DNA of 23,765 bases from a virus: positions 1 to 23,765 of the IMG/VR virus record IMGVR_UViG_3300002184_000006. One strand, given 5' to 3'. The notes beneath the pieces were generated by a model, which ran no database searches, had not been told where the DNA came from, and saw only the letters and a list, made by a program, of their open reading frames with translations. Positions 6,109-11,838 of the stretch are shown piece by piece (position 1 is the stretch's first letter; each line of letters begins with the position of its first letter). Made by a program: the position numbers and the translations under genes.

Positions 6109-7548
6109 ATGGGCTTTTTCGGAAATTTATTTGGTAAAAAGAAATCTCTCCAGGGAGTCCATTCAAACCAAGGGTGGACTTCTTTGTCTGTGCAGGAACC
6201 TTGGTCAGGTGCTTGGCAGCATAACCAAGAATTAACTCGGGAGGATTTGGCAGCACATCCTGCGGTTTTTTCATGCATTTCCCTGATCTCTCAAGATATT
6301 GGGAAAATGGGTGTTTTGCTTAAAAAGCAGAAAGGCGGAATTTTAGTTAATGCCCCTATTCCTGATGACTTGGTTGTTCTTAAACGCCCAAACCATTACC
6401 AGAACTGGCAGCAGTTTTTAGAGTTTTGGATGATCTGCCGAAAATTACGCGGTAATGCATACGGATTTAAGGTACGTGATGTATTTGGGCAGGTAGTTAA
6501 AATTGTTATTTTAAATCCAGATCAAACAAAACCACTGATTAGTGATGATGGGCAAGTCTTTTACCAGCTTGGGATTGATCGGCTGAATGGTACAGAGTCT
6601 GTTGTTGTTCCAGCCTCCGAAATTATCCATGACCGTGAAAACTGTCTCTATCATCCACTGGTAGGTATTCCGGCTATCACTGCTTATGGGATTTCAGCGG
6701 GATTAGGTTTAAATATTCTGAAAAATTCCAAAACCTCTTTTGGGAACATGAGTCGACCAAGCGGCATTCTGGTTGCACCTGGTGCGATTTCAGAAGATAA
6801 AGCACGTGCCATCGGTGCAGCATGGAATGCGAACTATACCGGCCAAAACATCGGTAAAACTGCGGTGCTCGGTGATGATTTGAAATATCAGCCAATCAGC
6901 ATGACAGCTTCGGATACTCAAACGATTGAGCAGCTGAAAATGTCGAATGAAATTATTTGCTCAGTGTTACATGTGCCAGCGTTTAAAGTTGGGTATGGAA
7001 CAATTCCGGCGGGGCAGAAGGTTGGTGATCTAAATGAAATCTATTTTTCTGACTGCCTGCAAAGTCCGGTAGAAGCTATTGAAAACCTGCTTGATGATGC
7101 ATTTGATTTAAAAGCACGTGGCCTTGAAATATTCCTTGATGTTGATTCTCTACTCCGCATGGATAAAGAAACAAAAATGGGTATTCAGGAGCGCGGTGTT
7201 AAGGCTTCAATCTTTACTCCAAATGAAGCGCGTCAACAGTTCAATTTAGAGCCTTTGGTGGGTGGCGACACAGTTTATATGCAGCAGCAGAACTATTCGC
7301 TTGAAGCATTGTCTAAACGCGACCAGATGGATGATCCTTTTGGGAAATCAGTACCAAATACGCCTCAAAATACGGATAATTCAGACCAAAAAGGCCAATA
7401 TCAAGGCATTTTTAAGACTGAAAATCAGTATAAATCAGGCCAGTTTGTGACGCATAAAGGCTCATTATGGCACTGTGAAAAAGATCATTCAGGTGAATTT
7501 AGTCATGAAAACTTCAAATTAGCGCAGAAAAAATGGGGTGAAGAATGA
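6109..7548 (+). CDS. Portal protein with C-terminal carbohydrate-binding-like module
   Basis: 479 residues. Residues ~30-400 are an HK97-family portal: ACAPAVFSCISLISQDIG-type helix (50-65), KRPNHYQNWQQFLEFW (92-107), PSGILVAPGAISED (217-230), the long helix and turn QLKMSNEIICSVLHVPAFKV (275-294), and the C-terminal crown region with TPNEARQQFNLEPL. It forms the dodecameric DNA gate. After a Gln/Asn/Asp linker (405-428), residues 428-476 (YQGIFKTENQYKSGQFVTHK, then GSLWHCEKDHSG) match the short Trp/Tyr module seen in chitin-binding-like and phage adhesin domains. AGGA (6097-6100) precedes ATG 6109. Overlaps the next gene by ATGA. Confidence 0.93.
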   Translation: MGFFGNLFGKKKSLQGVHSNQGWTSLSVQEPWSGAWQHNQELTREDLAAHPAVFSCISLISQDIGKMGVLLKKQKGGILVNAPIPDDLVVLKRPNHYQNWQQFLEFWMICRKLRGNAYGFKVRDVFGQVVKIVILNPDQTKPLISDDGQVFYQLGIDRLNGTESVVVPASEIIHDRENCLYHPLVGIPAITAYGISAGLGLNILKNSKTSFGNMSRPSGILVAPGAISEDKARAIGAAWNANYTGQNIGKTAVLGDDLKYQPISMTASDTQTIEQLKMSNEIICSVLHVPAFKVGYGTIPAGQKVGDLNEIYFSDCLQSPVEAIENLLDDAFDLKARGLEIFLDVDSLLRMDKETKMGIQERGVKASIFTPNEARQQFNLEPLVGGDTVYMQQQNYSLEALSKRDQMDDPFGKSVPNTPQNTDNSDQKGQYQGIFKTENQYKSGQFVTHKGSLWHCEKDHSGEFSHENFKLAQKKWGEE

Positions 7549-7835
7549 GTATTGTAAGCCTTGAAACCCTAAAAGAGCATTTGCGCTATGACGATGATTC
7601 AAATGATTTGATGCTTCAGGGTTATTTGGATGCAGCGGATTCAGTGGTGTTGAATTACATCACTGATGAACTTGAACCTGATTACCCCAAAGCAATTCAT
7701 CAGGCAATTTTATTGCTGTGTGGATATTGGGATCAGTACCGCAATGCTGAGCAGGAAATGCCGGTAAATGGCAACTTTCTGCCGATGCCGGTACAAAGCC
7801 TGCTTTATCCATATCGTAAGCCTACAGCGATTTGA
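7545..7835 (+). CDS. Head-tail connector (HK97 gp6-like)
   Basis: 96 residues, nearly all helical: SLETLKEHLRYDDDSNDLML, then YLDAADSVVLNYI, then PKAIHQAILLLCGYWDQYRN and a Pro/Tyr-rich tail ending SLLYPYRKPTAI. This four-part pattern is that of the gp6-type connector that forms a ring under the portal. Its location right after the portal, with ATGA overlap, agrees. Confidence 0.9.
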   Translation: MSIVSLETLKEHLRYDDDSNDLMLQGYLDAADSVVLNYITDELEPDYPKAIHQAILLLCGYWDQYRNAEQEMPVNGNFLPMPVQSLLYPYRKPTAI

Positions 7836-7843
7836 GGTGATCT

Positions 7844-8173
7844 ATGGCCCAACGTGCCGGCGAACTATGCCACCGTGTAACGATTCAACATAAAACCACG
7901 GTCTATGATGAATACAATTACGAAACTGAAGACTGGACTGAATACAAAAAGCTCTGGGGAAAGCTAGATTTCCTATCTGTTAAAGACTCTATCAATGCCA
8001 AAGCTGCCGGATCAGAAACCACAGCCCGGCTAAAACTGCGTAAACGTGATGATATTGACTCAGGTATGCGTGTGTTATTTGATGGTCAGACATTCCAGAT
8101 CGTTTCGCCACCTAAACCAGACAATGAAAATGGTCGGATTTACATGACGTTGGAGTTGTCTTTGGTAGGGTGA
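7844..8173 (+). CDS. Head closure / head-tail joining protein
   Basis: 109 residues of the phage head-tail joining family (lambda gpFII / SPP1 gp16 type). Seen: MAQRAGELCHRVTIQHKTTV, TEDWTEYKKLWGKLDFLSVK, RDDIDSGMRVLFDGQTFQIV and a final strand YMTLELSLVG, which is the usual small beta-barrel sequence pattern. It starts eight bases after the connector stop, following GAGGTG. It seals the filled head and gives the docking surface for the tail. Confidence 0.9.
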   Translation: MAQRAGELCHRVTIQHKTTVYDEYNYETEDWTEYKKLWGKLDFLSVKDSINAKAAGSETTARLKLRKRDDIDSGMRVLFDGQTFQIVSPPKPDNENGRIYMTLELSLVG

Positions 8174-8212
8174 GGCTCTATTATTTAGGTACAAACTTAA
8201 ATAAGCAAAATT

Positions 8213-8386
8213 ATGAAAGCGCTCATTTTTTATGTAGCAATGTTCAGTATTCTTTATCTGATGTGTCTATTTACTTTGTTTGTTGCCGATGCATCATTTG
8301 AAGACATTAAAATCATCTCTCTTGGATTTTTGGTGAGCGTATTGGCTTGTTACCCAGCTTATCTAAAAGTAAAAACTTGGTTATGA
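8213..8386 (+). CDS. Small two-helix membrane protein, 57 residues
   Basis: ATG 8213 begins MKALIFYVAMFSILYLMCLF and continues to residue 25 as one membrane helix; a short loop (DASFEDIK) leads to a second helix (IISLGFLVSVLACY). The ribosome site is weak (AAGC). It sits between head closure and gp10-like genes, where no structural membrane protein is expected, and is followed by its own terminator, so it looks like an inserted accessory gene (moron). Function unknown; superinfection exclusion is a reasonable guess only. Confidence 0.6.
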   Translation: MKALIFYVAMFSILYLMCLFTLFVADASFEDIKIISLGFLVSVLACYPAYLKVKTWL

Positions 8387-8400
8387 ATATTCTGATTCAA

Positions 8401-8424
8401 AAGCCCGCCTAGTGCGGGTTTTTT
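8401..8424 (+). terminator. Intrinsic terminator 6
   Basis: AAGCCCGC, loop CTAGT, GCGGGTTT, six T. It ends the 8213 membrane gene. Confidence 0.8.
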
Positions 8425-8438
8425 AACGCGAGGCATTT

Positions 8439-8918
8439 ATGTCAGTAGAATTTAAACTCGAGGGTCTTGAAGATTTCACCAAGAAAATTGACGCGCTAAC
8501 AGATCGAAAAGCAGTAAATAAGAGAGCCAGATCAGCAGCTCGTAAGGCTATGCAGCTTGTTGTGTTTGCTGCGAAGGTGGCAGCCTCAAGAATTGATGAT
8601 CCAAAGACAAGAGAAAGCATTGTTGAAAACATTGCTATTCGGAATGGCAAGAGTCGAGACTTAAATACGGTACGTATGAGAGTAGGTGTTCTTGGTGGCG
8701 CAGGTATCAATGCTAAATCCGACATAGAAAAACTTAATGGATTGCCAGGTGGAATGACTGTTTACTGGCGCTTTATAGAATTTGGAACATCAAAGGTTCC
8801 GCCTACACCATTCATGCGTCCAGCCCTTGCTGAAAACATTCAAGTAGTGACAGATGAGTTTAATAGGCAGTTTATGAAAAGCATTGAAAATGCGATTAAA
8901 AAGGGCAAGATTGAATGA
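8439..8918 (+). CDS. HK97 gp10-like tail completion protein
   Basis: 159 residues of the HK97-gp10 family, which helps tail assembly or joining. Key features: MSVEFKLEGLEDFTKKIDAL, the basic helix KAVNKRARSAARKAMQLVVF, and the typical core YWRFIEFGTSKVPPTPFMRP. CGAGGC precedes ATG 8439. ATGA overlap with the tail terminator gene. Confidence 0.92.
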   Translation: MSVEFKLEGLEDFTKKIDALTDRKAVNKRARSAARKAMQLVVFAAKVAASRIDDPKTRESIVENIAIRNGKSRDLNTVRMRVGVLGGAGINAKSDIEKLNGLPGGMTVYWRFIEFGTSKVPPTPFMRPALAENIQVVTDEFNRQFMKSIENAIKKGKIE

Positions 8919-9286
8919 ACATTTTACCCGTAGTTCCGACACTGAAAGCCAGTCCAGAAGTCACAGCATTGCTCGGCACCAGTCCTTTAAAAGTCTGGGA
9001 AGATATTGCGCCAAGTGGTACGCCTTATCCTTATGCAGTCTGGTCGGTAGTCACGGCAAATCCTGAAAACAATTTAGATTGCCCAGCGAATACTGATCAT
9101 GTGTCATTCCAAATCGTGGTTTACGACACTCAGCAGAAAAGAGCGTCAGATATTCGGTCTGCAATTCGAAAGGCCTTAGAGCCACATTGCTATGTCACCA
9201 ATATTCACCCAAACCATTTTGAGCGCATTGCTGACACTAATATTTTTGGCCGTGGCTTTGATGCGAATTGGTTTTTGGATAGATAA
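8915..9286 (+). CDS. Tail terminator / completion protein (gp17-like, DUF3168)
   Basis: 123 residues. N-terminal helix with LKASPEVTALLGTSPLKVWED, then PSGTPYPYAVWSVVTANPEN, a strand FQIVVYDTQQKRASDIRSAI and a C-terminal region ending GRGFDANWFLDR. This matches the tail-terminator family that caps the tail tube and sets the head-proximal end. Its place between gp10-like and tail-tube genes fits. Confidence 0.88.
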   Translation: MNILPVVPTLKASPEVTALLGTSPLKVWEDIAPSGTPYPYAVWSVVTANPENNLDCPANTDHVSFQIVVYDTQQKRASDIRSAIRKALEPHCYVTNIHPNHFERIADTNIFGRGFDANWFLDR

Positions 9287-9300
9287 ATAATTTTTCAACC

Positions 9301-9325
9301 AAGCGTCCATATGGGCGCTTTTTTT
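9301..9325 (+). terminator. Intrinsic terminator 7
   Basis: AAGCGTCC, loop ATAT, GGGCGCTT with one T-G pair, then a T tract. It insulates the Rha-family gene from the upstream tail genes. Confidence 0.8.
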
Positions 9326-9389
9326 ATGCCTGTTTGTTTGTATTTGCATTCTACATTCAGGCTCGAGCAACTCAAAAAAGGAGTTAGTT

Positions 9390-9899
9390 ATGAATGCGAT
9401 GTTAAAACCGATTGAAATCGTTAATGTTGAAAATGGTGAACCCATGACAACCACACTGCAAATCGCGCTAGGCTTGCGTATCCAACATGCCACAGTTATT
9501 AAATTGGTTAGGACTTATATGCCAGATTTTCAGGAATTTGGAAGGGTCAGATTTAAAATCCAATCCTTTGAGACAACTGGTGGTGTTCAAGAAAGAAAAT
9601 ACGTCCCTCTAAATGAACAACAAGCCACCTTCTTAATGACACTCATGCGAAATAGTCCGAGAGTAATTGAGTTTAAGAAGGCTTTAGTAAAGGCATTCTT
9701 TGAAACGCGGGAGTTCATCCGCTCCCAAGATCAGAGTTATAACAATATTCACAACAAATTATCACTTCAACTTGATCTGGCGAAATCAGATGCAAGCCTT
9801 GCAGGTAGTGTTTTAGGAAGCTATCGCAAGAAACGAGATTTACTAATGACTGCAATTACTGAGGTTGAACGACTCATGCAGCCATGTCTATTTGAATAA
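9390..9899 (+). CDS. Rha-family phage regulatory protein
   Basis: 169 residues. The first ~110 residues match the Rha pattern: MTTTLQIALGLRIQHATVIK (winged-helix-like), LVRTYMPDFQEFGRVRFKIQ, then YVPLNEQQATFLMTLMRNSP and FKKALVKAFFETREFI. Rha proteins regulate phage genes and some act as antirepressors or block growth in certain hosts. The rest is a coiled helix (LSLQLDLAKSDASLAGSVLG). AAGGAG precedes ATG 9390. It is bracketed by terminators 7 and 8 inside the tail operon, so it is an inserted unit, not a structural gene. Confidence 0.82.
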   Translation: MNAMLKPIEIVNVENGEPMTTTLQIALGLRIQHATVIKLVRTYMPDFQEFGRVRFKIQSFETTGGVQERKYVPLNEQQATFLMTLMRNSPRVIEFKKALVKAFFETREFIRSQDQSYNNIHNKLSLQLDLAKSDASLAGSVLGSYRKKRDLLMTAITEVERLMQPCLFE

Positions 9900-9919
9900 A
9901 CAAATTTATTAAAACCAAC

Positions 9920-9942
9920 GCCACCATCCGGTGGCTTTTTTT
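9920..9942 (+). terminator. Intrinsic terminator 8
   Basis: GCCACC, loop ATCC, GGTGGC, seven T, just after the Rha-family gene and 28 bases before the tail tube gene. Confidence 0.8.
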
Positions 9943-9969
9943 ATGCCTAAAATTGAGGAGTAGCTACTC

Positions 9970-10455
9970 ATGGCAACAACAAAAGGTGTTTTATCGCAAG
10001 GTACCCATGTATGGATTCTGCATGGCGCGGTACCAGTGCTTACTCGAATTTTATGTGTTAAGTCTATCGGCTGGGGTGATGATTCAACTACGGATATTGA
10101 TAATACTTGCCTCGATGAAACAGATGTAAAAACTTCTGAAAATGGGTTGGCAACGCCCGGCGAGGGAAACTTCGTAATTAATACTGACCCCAAAAATGCA
10201 ACACACATGACTCTTTTGCAGGCTGCTACAAATAAAGAAGTAGTCGGCGTTTATGTTGGCTGGTCGGATGGAACTTCTGCTCCAACTCTTTCTAATGGTG
10301 AGGTTGTATTGCCGGAAGATCGCACATGGTCTTACGCAACAGCGCAGCTTCGTAAAAATTCAGCTGTATTTGATCCTGACGCATTGGTAAACCATACGGT
10401 TCCATTCAAACGCCAGACTGAAGTAATAGACGCATTTAAAACGGTGGTCCCATAA
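9970..10455 (+). CDS. Tail tube (major tail) protein
   Basis: 161 residues. Begins MATTKGVLSQGTHVWILHGA, then WGDDSTTDIDNTCLDETDVK and a late region DPDALVNHTVPFKRQTEVID, the sequence style of siphophage tail tube proteins (gpV type), which polymerise into the hollow tail. GAGGAG precedes ATG 9970. Position directly before the chaperone pair is the standard one. The stop shares bases with the next start (TAATG). Confidence 0.88.
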   Translation: MATTKGVLSQGTHVWILHGAVPVLTRILCVKSIGWGDDSTTDIDNTCLDETDVKTSENGLATPGEGNFVINTDPKNATHMTLLQAATNKEVVGVYVGWSDGTSAPTLSNGEVVLPEDRTWSYATAQLRKNSAVFDPDALVNHTVPFKRQTEVIDAFKTVVP

Positions 10456-10997
10456 TGAAGAAACTGGATATTAAAGGTCTTAAAAAGGTGGCGCTTGAAC
10501 AAAGCCCGCCTGTTGAGAAGACAATTAAATTTAATATTGGTGGTGAGGAGTATGAAGGCCAGGTGTGGGTTCGGCCTTTGAGCTTTAAAGATCAGAGTGA
10601 AATCTCTAAGGCTTACCAATGGAACTTCAACGAAGATGACCCTGCTAAATCAGAAATTAAGTCTATTGATACTCGCCGATTACAGGCAGCTCAGATTTTG
10701 GGAAGTATTTGTGAAGATGTAAAAGGAACAGCATTCTTTAGCACAGTTGATGAAGTGTTGGACTCCAATCCCTCATTAATTGGCGCAATGTATGAAGCTG
10801 CCAATGATGTAAATAATTTTTTGGGAAAGTCACAGAAGACGAGTTTAACGAAAACGAATTCTGGTGCGAGCTTGTCCTTAACGGAATCGGCGGAAAAACA
10901 ATCCAAGAAGCAAAGCAAAACCTTGTCGGCAGAGAGCCAGCAATCTGGCGAGAATACCGACGAAAACGCGGAAGTCTTAACATCGGCAGAAGGGTAG
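10455..10997 (+). CDS. Tail assembly chaperone G
   Basis: 180 residues read without frameshift. Residues 1-125 (IKFNIGGEEYEGQVWVRPLS, DTRRLQAAQILGSICEDVKG, DSNPSLIGAMYEAANDVNNF) are the chaperone body shared with the frameshift product. Residues 126-180 are Ser/Gln/Lys/Glu-rich and look like an unconstrained tail, as expected when the same DNA codes for the T domain in the other frame. It holds the tape measure during tail assembly and is absent from the virion. Confidence 0.88.
   Translation: MKKLDIKGLKKVALEQSPPVEKTIKFNIGGEEYEGQVWVRPLSFKDQSEISKAYQWNFNEDDPAKSEIKSIDTRRLQAAQILGSICEDVKGTAFFSTVDEVLDSNPSLIGAMYEAANDVNNFLGKSQKTSLTKTNSGASLSLTESAEKQSKKQSKTLSAESQQSGENTDENAEVLTSAEG
10823..10829 (+). 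other. Programmed -1 frameshift site GGGAAAG
   Basis: In the zero frame the bases read G GGA AAG, the X XXY YYZ heptamer, identical to the site used by lambda G/GT. After slippage the ribosome reads GTC at 10829 and continues through an open frame to 11155. Confidence 0.9.
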
Positions 10998-11155
10998 AGC
11001 AGGCGGTCGGGAGTCTGCACGAAACCTATCTAAACGGAAAGCTTAAAGAAGAAGACCGATTAGATAAGGACTTCTTTATGCCACATGAAGATGTGCCAAA
11101 ACCACTCACCTTTGAAGAAGAGCGCATGTTAGCCATTAAGAAGAAATCAGGTTAG
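10829..11155 (+). CDS. T domain of frameshifted tail assembly chaperone GT
   Basis: This segment is translated only after the -1 slip, giving a 233-residue product joined from 10455-10829 and 10829-11155. The T part reads VTEDEFNENEFWCELVLNGI, then GGKTIQEAKQNL, REPAIWREYRRKRGSLNIG and a tail DFFMPHEDVPKPLTFEEERM, a pattern I recognise from gamma-proteobacterial lambda-like GT proteins. It recruits tail tube subunits to the tape measure-chaperone complex. No start codon of its own is needed. Its stop overlaps the end of the convergent Mnt-like gene by four bases. Confidence 0.9.
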   Translation, partial: VTEDEFNENEFWCELVLNGIGGKTIQEAKQNLVGREPAIWREYRRKRGSLNIGRRVEQAVGSLHETYLNGKLKEEDRLDKDFFMPHEDVPKPLTFEEERMLAIKKKSG

Positions 11156-11454
11156 CTTGGTTTCTTTTCATCATCACAGTCAATGTCATTAATAGCCTTG
11201 TCCATAGCTTCATCTATAACTTCTATTTGAACACCTTCTTTATGCAAGTTAGCCATTACATTAAAAAGCATTTTTTGGACGGTTTTTTCGTAGTCTGCAA
11301 TGCTTCCAGCATCGTGTTTAAAGCTTTCTTCAAGGCGGTGAACAATTTCAGCATTCAAGGATCGTGTGTGTTTTTTAGCAGATTCGAATAATTTTTCTTT
11401 TAACTCGGGTGGCATTCTCAATTTGTGTTGAGTGCCAGCATCTCTATTATCCAT
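11152..11454 (-). CDS. Mnt-like ribbon-helix-helix repressor
   Basis: The only convincing minus-strand gene. 100 residues. Residues 8-45 (THKLRMPPELKEKL style strand-helix, then RSLNAEIVHRLEESF) are a ribbon-helix-helix DNA-binding fold in which RMP..LKEKL...A...RS.N.EI parallels P22 Mnt and Arc. The second half, EKTVQKMLFNVMANLHKEG, resembles the Mnt C-terminal tetramerising helix. Codes leftward, divergent from an Arc-like gene across the operator region. AGG lies eight bases before its ATG. Likely represses the downstream antirepressor unit. Confidence 0.85.
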   Translation of the reverse strand: MDNRDAGTQHKLRMPPELKEKLFESAKKHTRSLNAEIVHRLEESFKHDAGSIADYEKTVQKMLFNVMANLHKEGVQIEVIDEAMDKAINDIDCDDEKKPS

Positions 11455-11484
11455 TGTATTAACCTGGGTTATTCACAGATGTGT

Positions 11485-11513
11485 AATTTATATCACCCAA
11501 TGGGTGTTGACAA
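11485..11513 (-). promoter_or_regulatory. Leftward promoter for the Mnt-like gene
   Basis: On the minus strand TTGTCA (11508-11513) and TAAATT (11485-11490) are 17 bases apart; a stronger TATAAA at 11487-11492 would give a 15-base spacer. Operator 1 fills the spacer. Confidence 0.5.
11494..11506. promoter_or_regulatory. Operator 1 of the immI-like module
   Basis: CACCC-AAT-GGGTG, a perfect palindrome around a three-base centre. It lies between the leftward -10 and -35 boxes. Confidence 0.65.
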
Positions 11514-11535
11514 GTCACCAAAAGGGTGACATATT
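11507..11535 (+). promoter_or_regulatory. Rightward promoter for the Arc-like and antirepressor genes
   Basis: TTGACA (11507-11512), perfect consensus -35, 17-base spacer, CATATT (11530-11535, four of six). Operator 2 fills the spacer. The -35 box overlaps that of the leftward promoter on the opposite strand. Confidence 0.7.
11514..11530. promoter_or_regulatory. Operator 2 of the immI-like module
   Basis: GTCACC-AAAAG-GGTGAC, a perfect six-base inverted repeat centred at 11522, about 22 bases from the centre of operator 1. Confidence 0.65.
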
Positions 11536-11538
11536 TAA

Positions 11539-11553
11539 GTCACCCAAAGGGTT
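11539..11553. promoter_or_regulatory. Operator 3 of the immI-like module
   Basis: GTCACCC-AAA-GGGTT, same half-site CACCC but with an imperfect right arm, centred at 11547, over the expected transcription start of the rightward promoter. Confidence 0.55.
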
Positions 11554-11567
11554 ATAAGGAGGATGTA

Positions 11568-11732
11568 GTGAAAGAAAACCGTCAAAAACCAATTGATGTT
11601 CGAGTTCGAGTGTCAAATGAGTTGCATGAAAGTCTTAAGACTTATGCAGCAAAAGAAGAGCGTTCAATGAATTATTTAATCAATAAGGCGGTTGAACAGT
11701 TTTTGAAACAACAAGAGAGTGCGAAAGCATGA
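11568..11732 (+). CDS. Arc-like ribbon-helix-helix protein, 54 residues
   Basis: GTG 11568 is chosen because AAGGAGG (11556-11562) lies five bases before it; longer in-frame starts would cross the promoter and operators. The protein (MKENRQKPIDVRVRVSNELH, then SLKTYAAKEERSMNYLINKAVEQF) is one complete ribbon-helix-helix unit: strand DVRVRV, helix A, turn, helix B. P22 Arc is 53 residues, so size matches. Probably binds the CACCC operators and, with the Mnt-like protein, controls the antirepressor. Overlaps a tiny ORF by ATGA. Confidence 0.85.
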   Translation: MKENRQKPIDVRVRVSNELHESLKTYAAKEERSMNYLINKAVEQFLKQQESAKA

Positions 11733-11785
11733 AATCAACAGGCACAAAAAAACCTTGCCCGACTACCAATCAATGCAAGGTTTAG
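11729..11785 (+). CDS. Possible 18-codon leader ORF upstream of antirepressor
   Basis: ATG 11729 overlaps the Arc-like stop as ATGA and reads 18 codons (MKSTGTKKPCPTTNQCKV) to TAG. The reading frame runs through both arms of the hairpin at 11750-11783, so translating ribosomes would open it. It may be a true leader peptide or a chance ORF in the intercistronic space. Confidence 0.25.
   Translation: MKSTGTKKPCPTTNQCKV
11745..11783 (-). terminator. Minus-strand intrinsic terminator in Arc-Ant interval
   Basis: AAACCTTGC (11750-11758) and GCAAGGTTT (11775-11783) form a perfect nine-base stem with a 16-base loop. An A tract (11746-11752) becomes a T tract only on the minus strand, so it ends leftward transcripts. 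No leftward gene is present just upstream of it, which points to a short antisense RNA. Confidence 0.7.
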
Positions 11786-11838
11786 TTGCCATCACTAAGG
11801 ATGAAGACTTATGACAAGTTTAGCATTAAGTTTTAACG
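11746..11838 (-). ncRNA. Candidate Sar-like antisense RNA
   Basis: Predicted leftward transcript of roughly 93 bases from the promoter at 11845-11873 to the terminator at 11745-11783. It would be fully complementary to the ribosome site (AAGGA 11797-11801) and start codon (11811) of the antirepressor. In P22 immI, Sar RNA occupies the same place and lowers Ant synthesis. The position and signals are seen; the RNA itself is inferred. Confidence 0.45.

Noticed and set aside
5946-6278. Minus-strand ORF of 110 codons opposite the small gene and portal start
   Set aside because: Phe/Ser/Leu-rich antisense of a Lys/Glu-rich gene, no upstream signals.
11526-11567. Longer start for the Arc-like protein
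   Set aside because: It would place coding sequence over the -10 box and operators; GTG 11568 has AAGGAGG at ideal distance.
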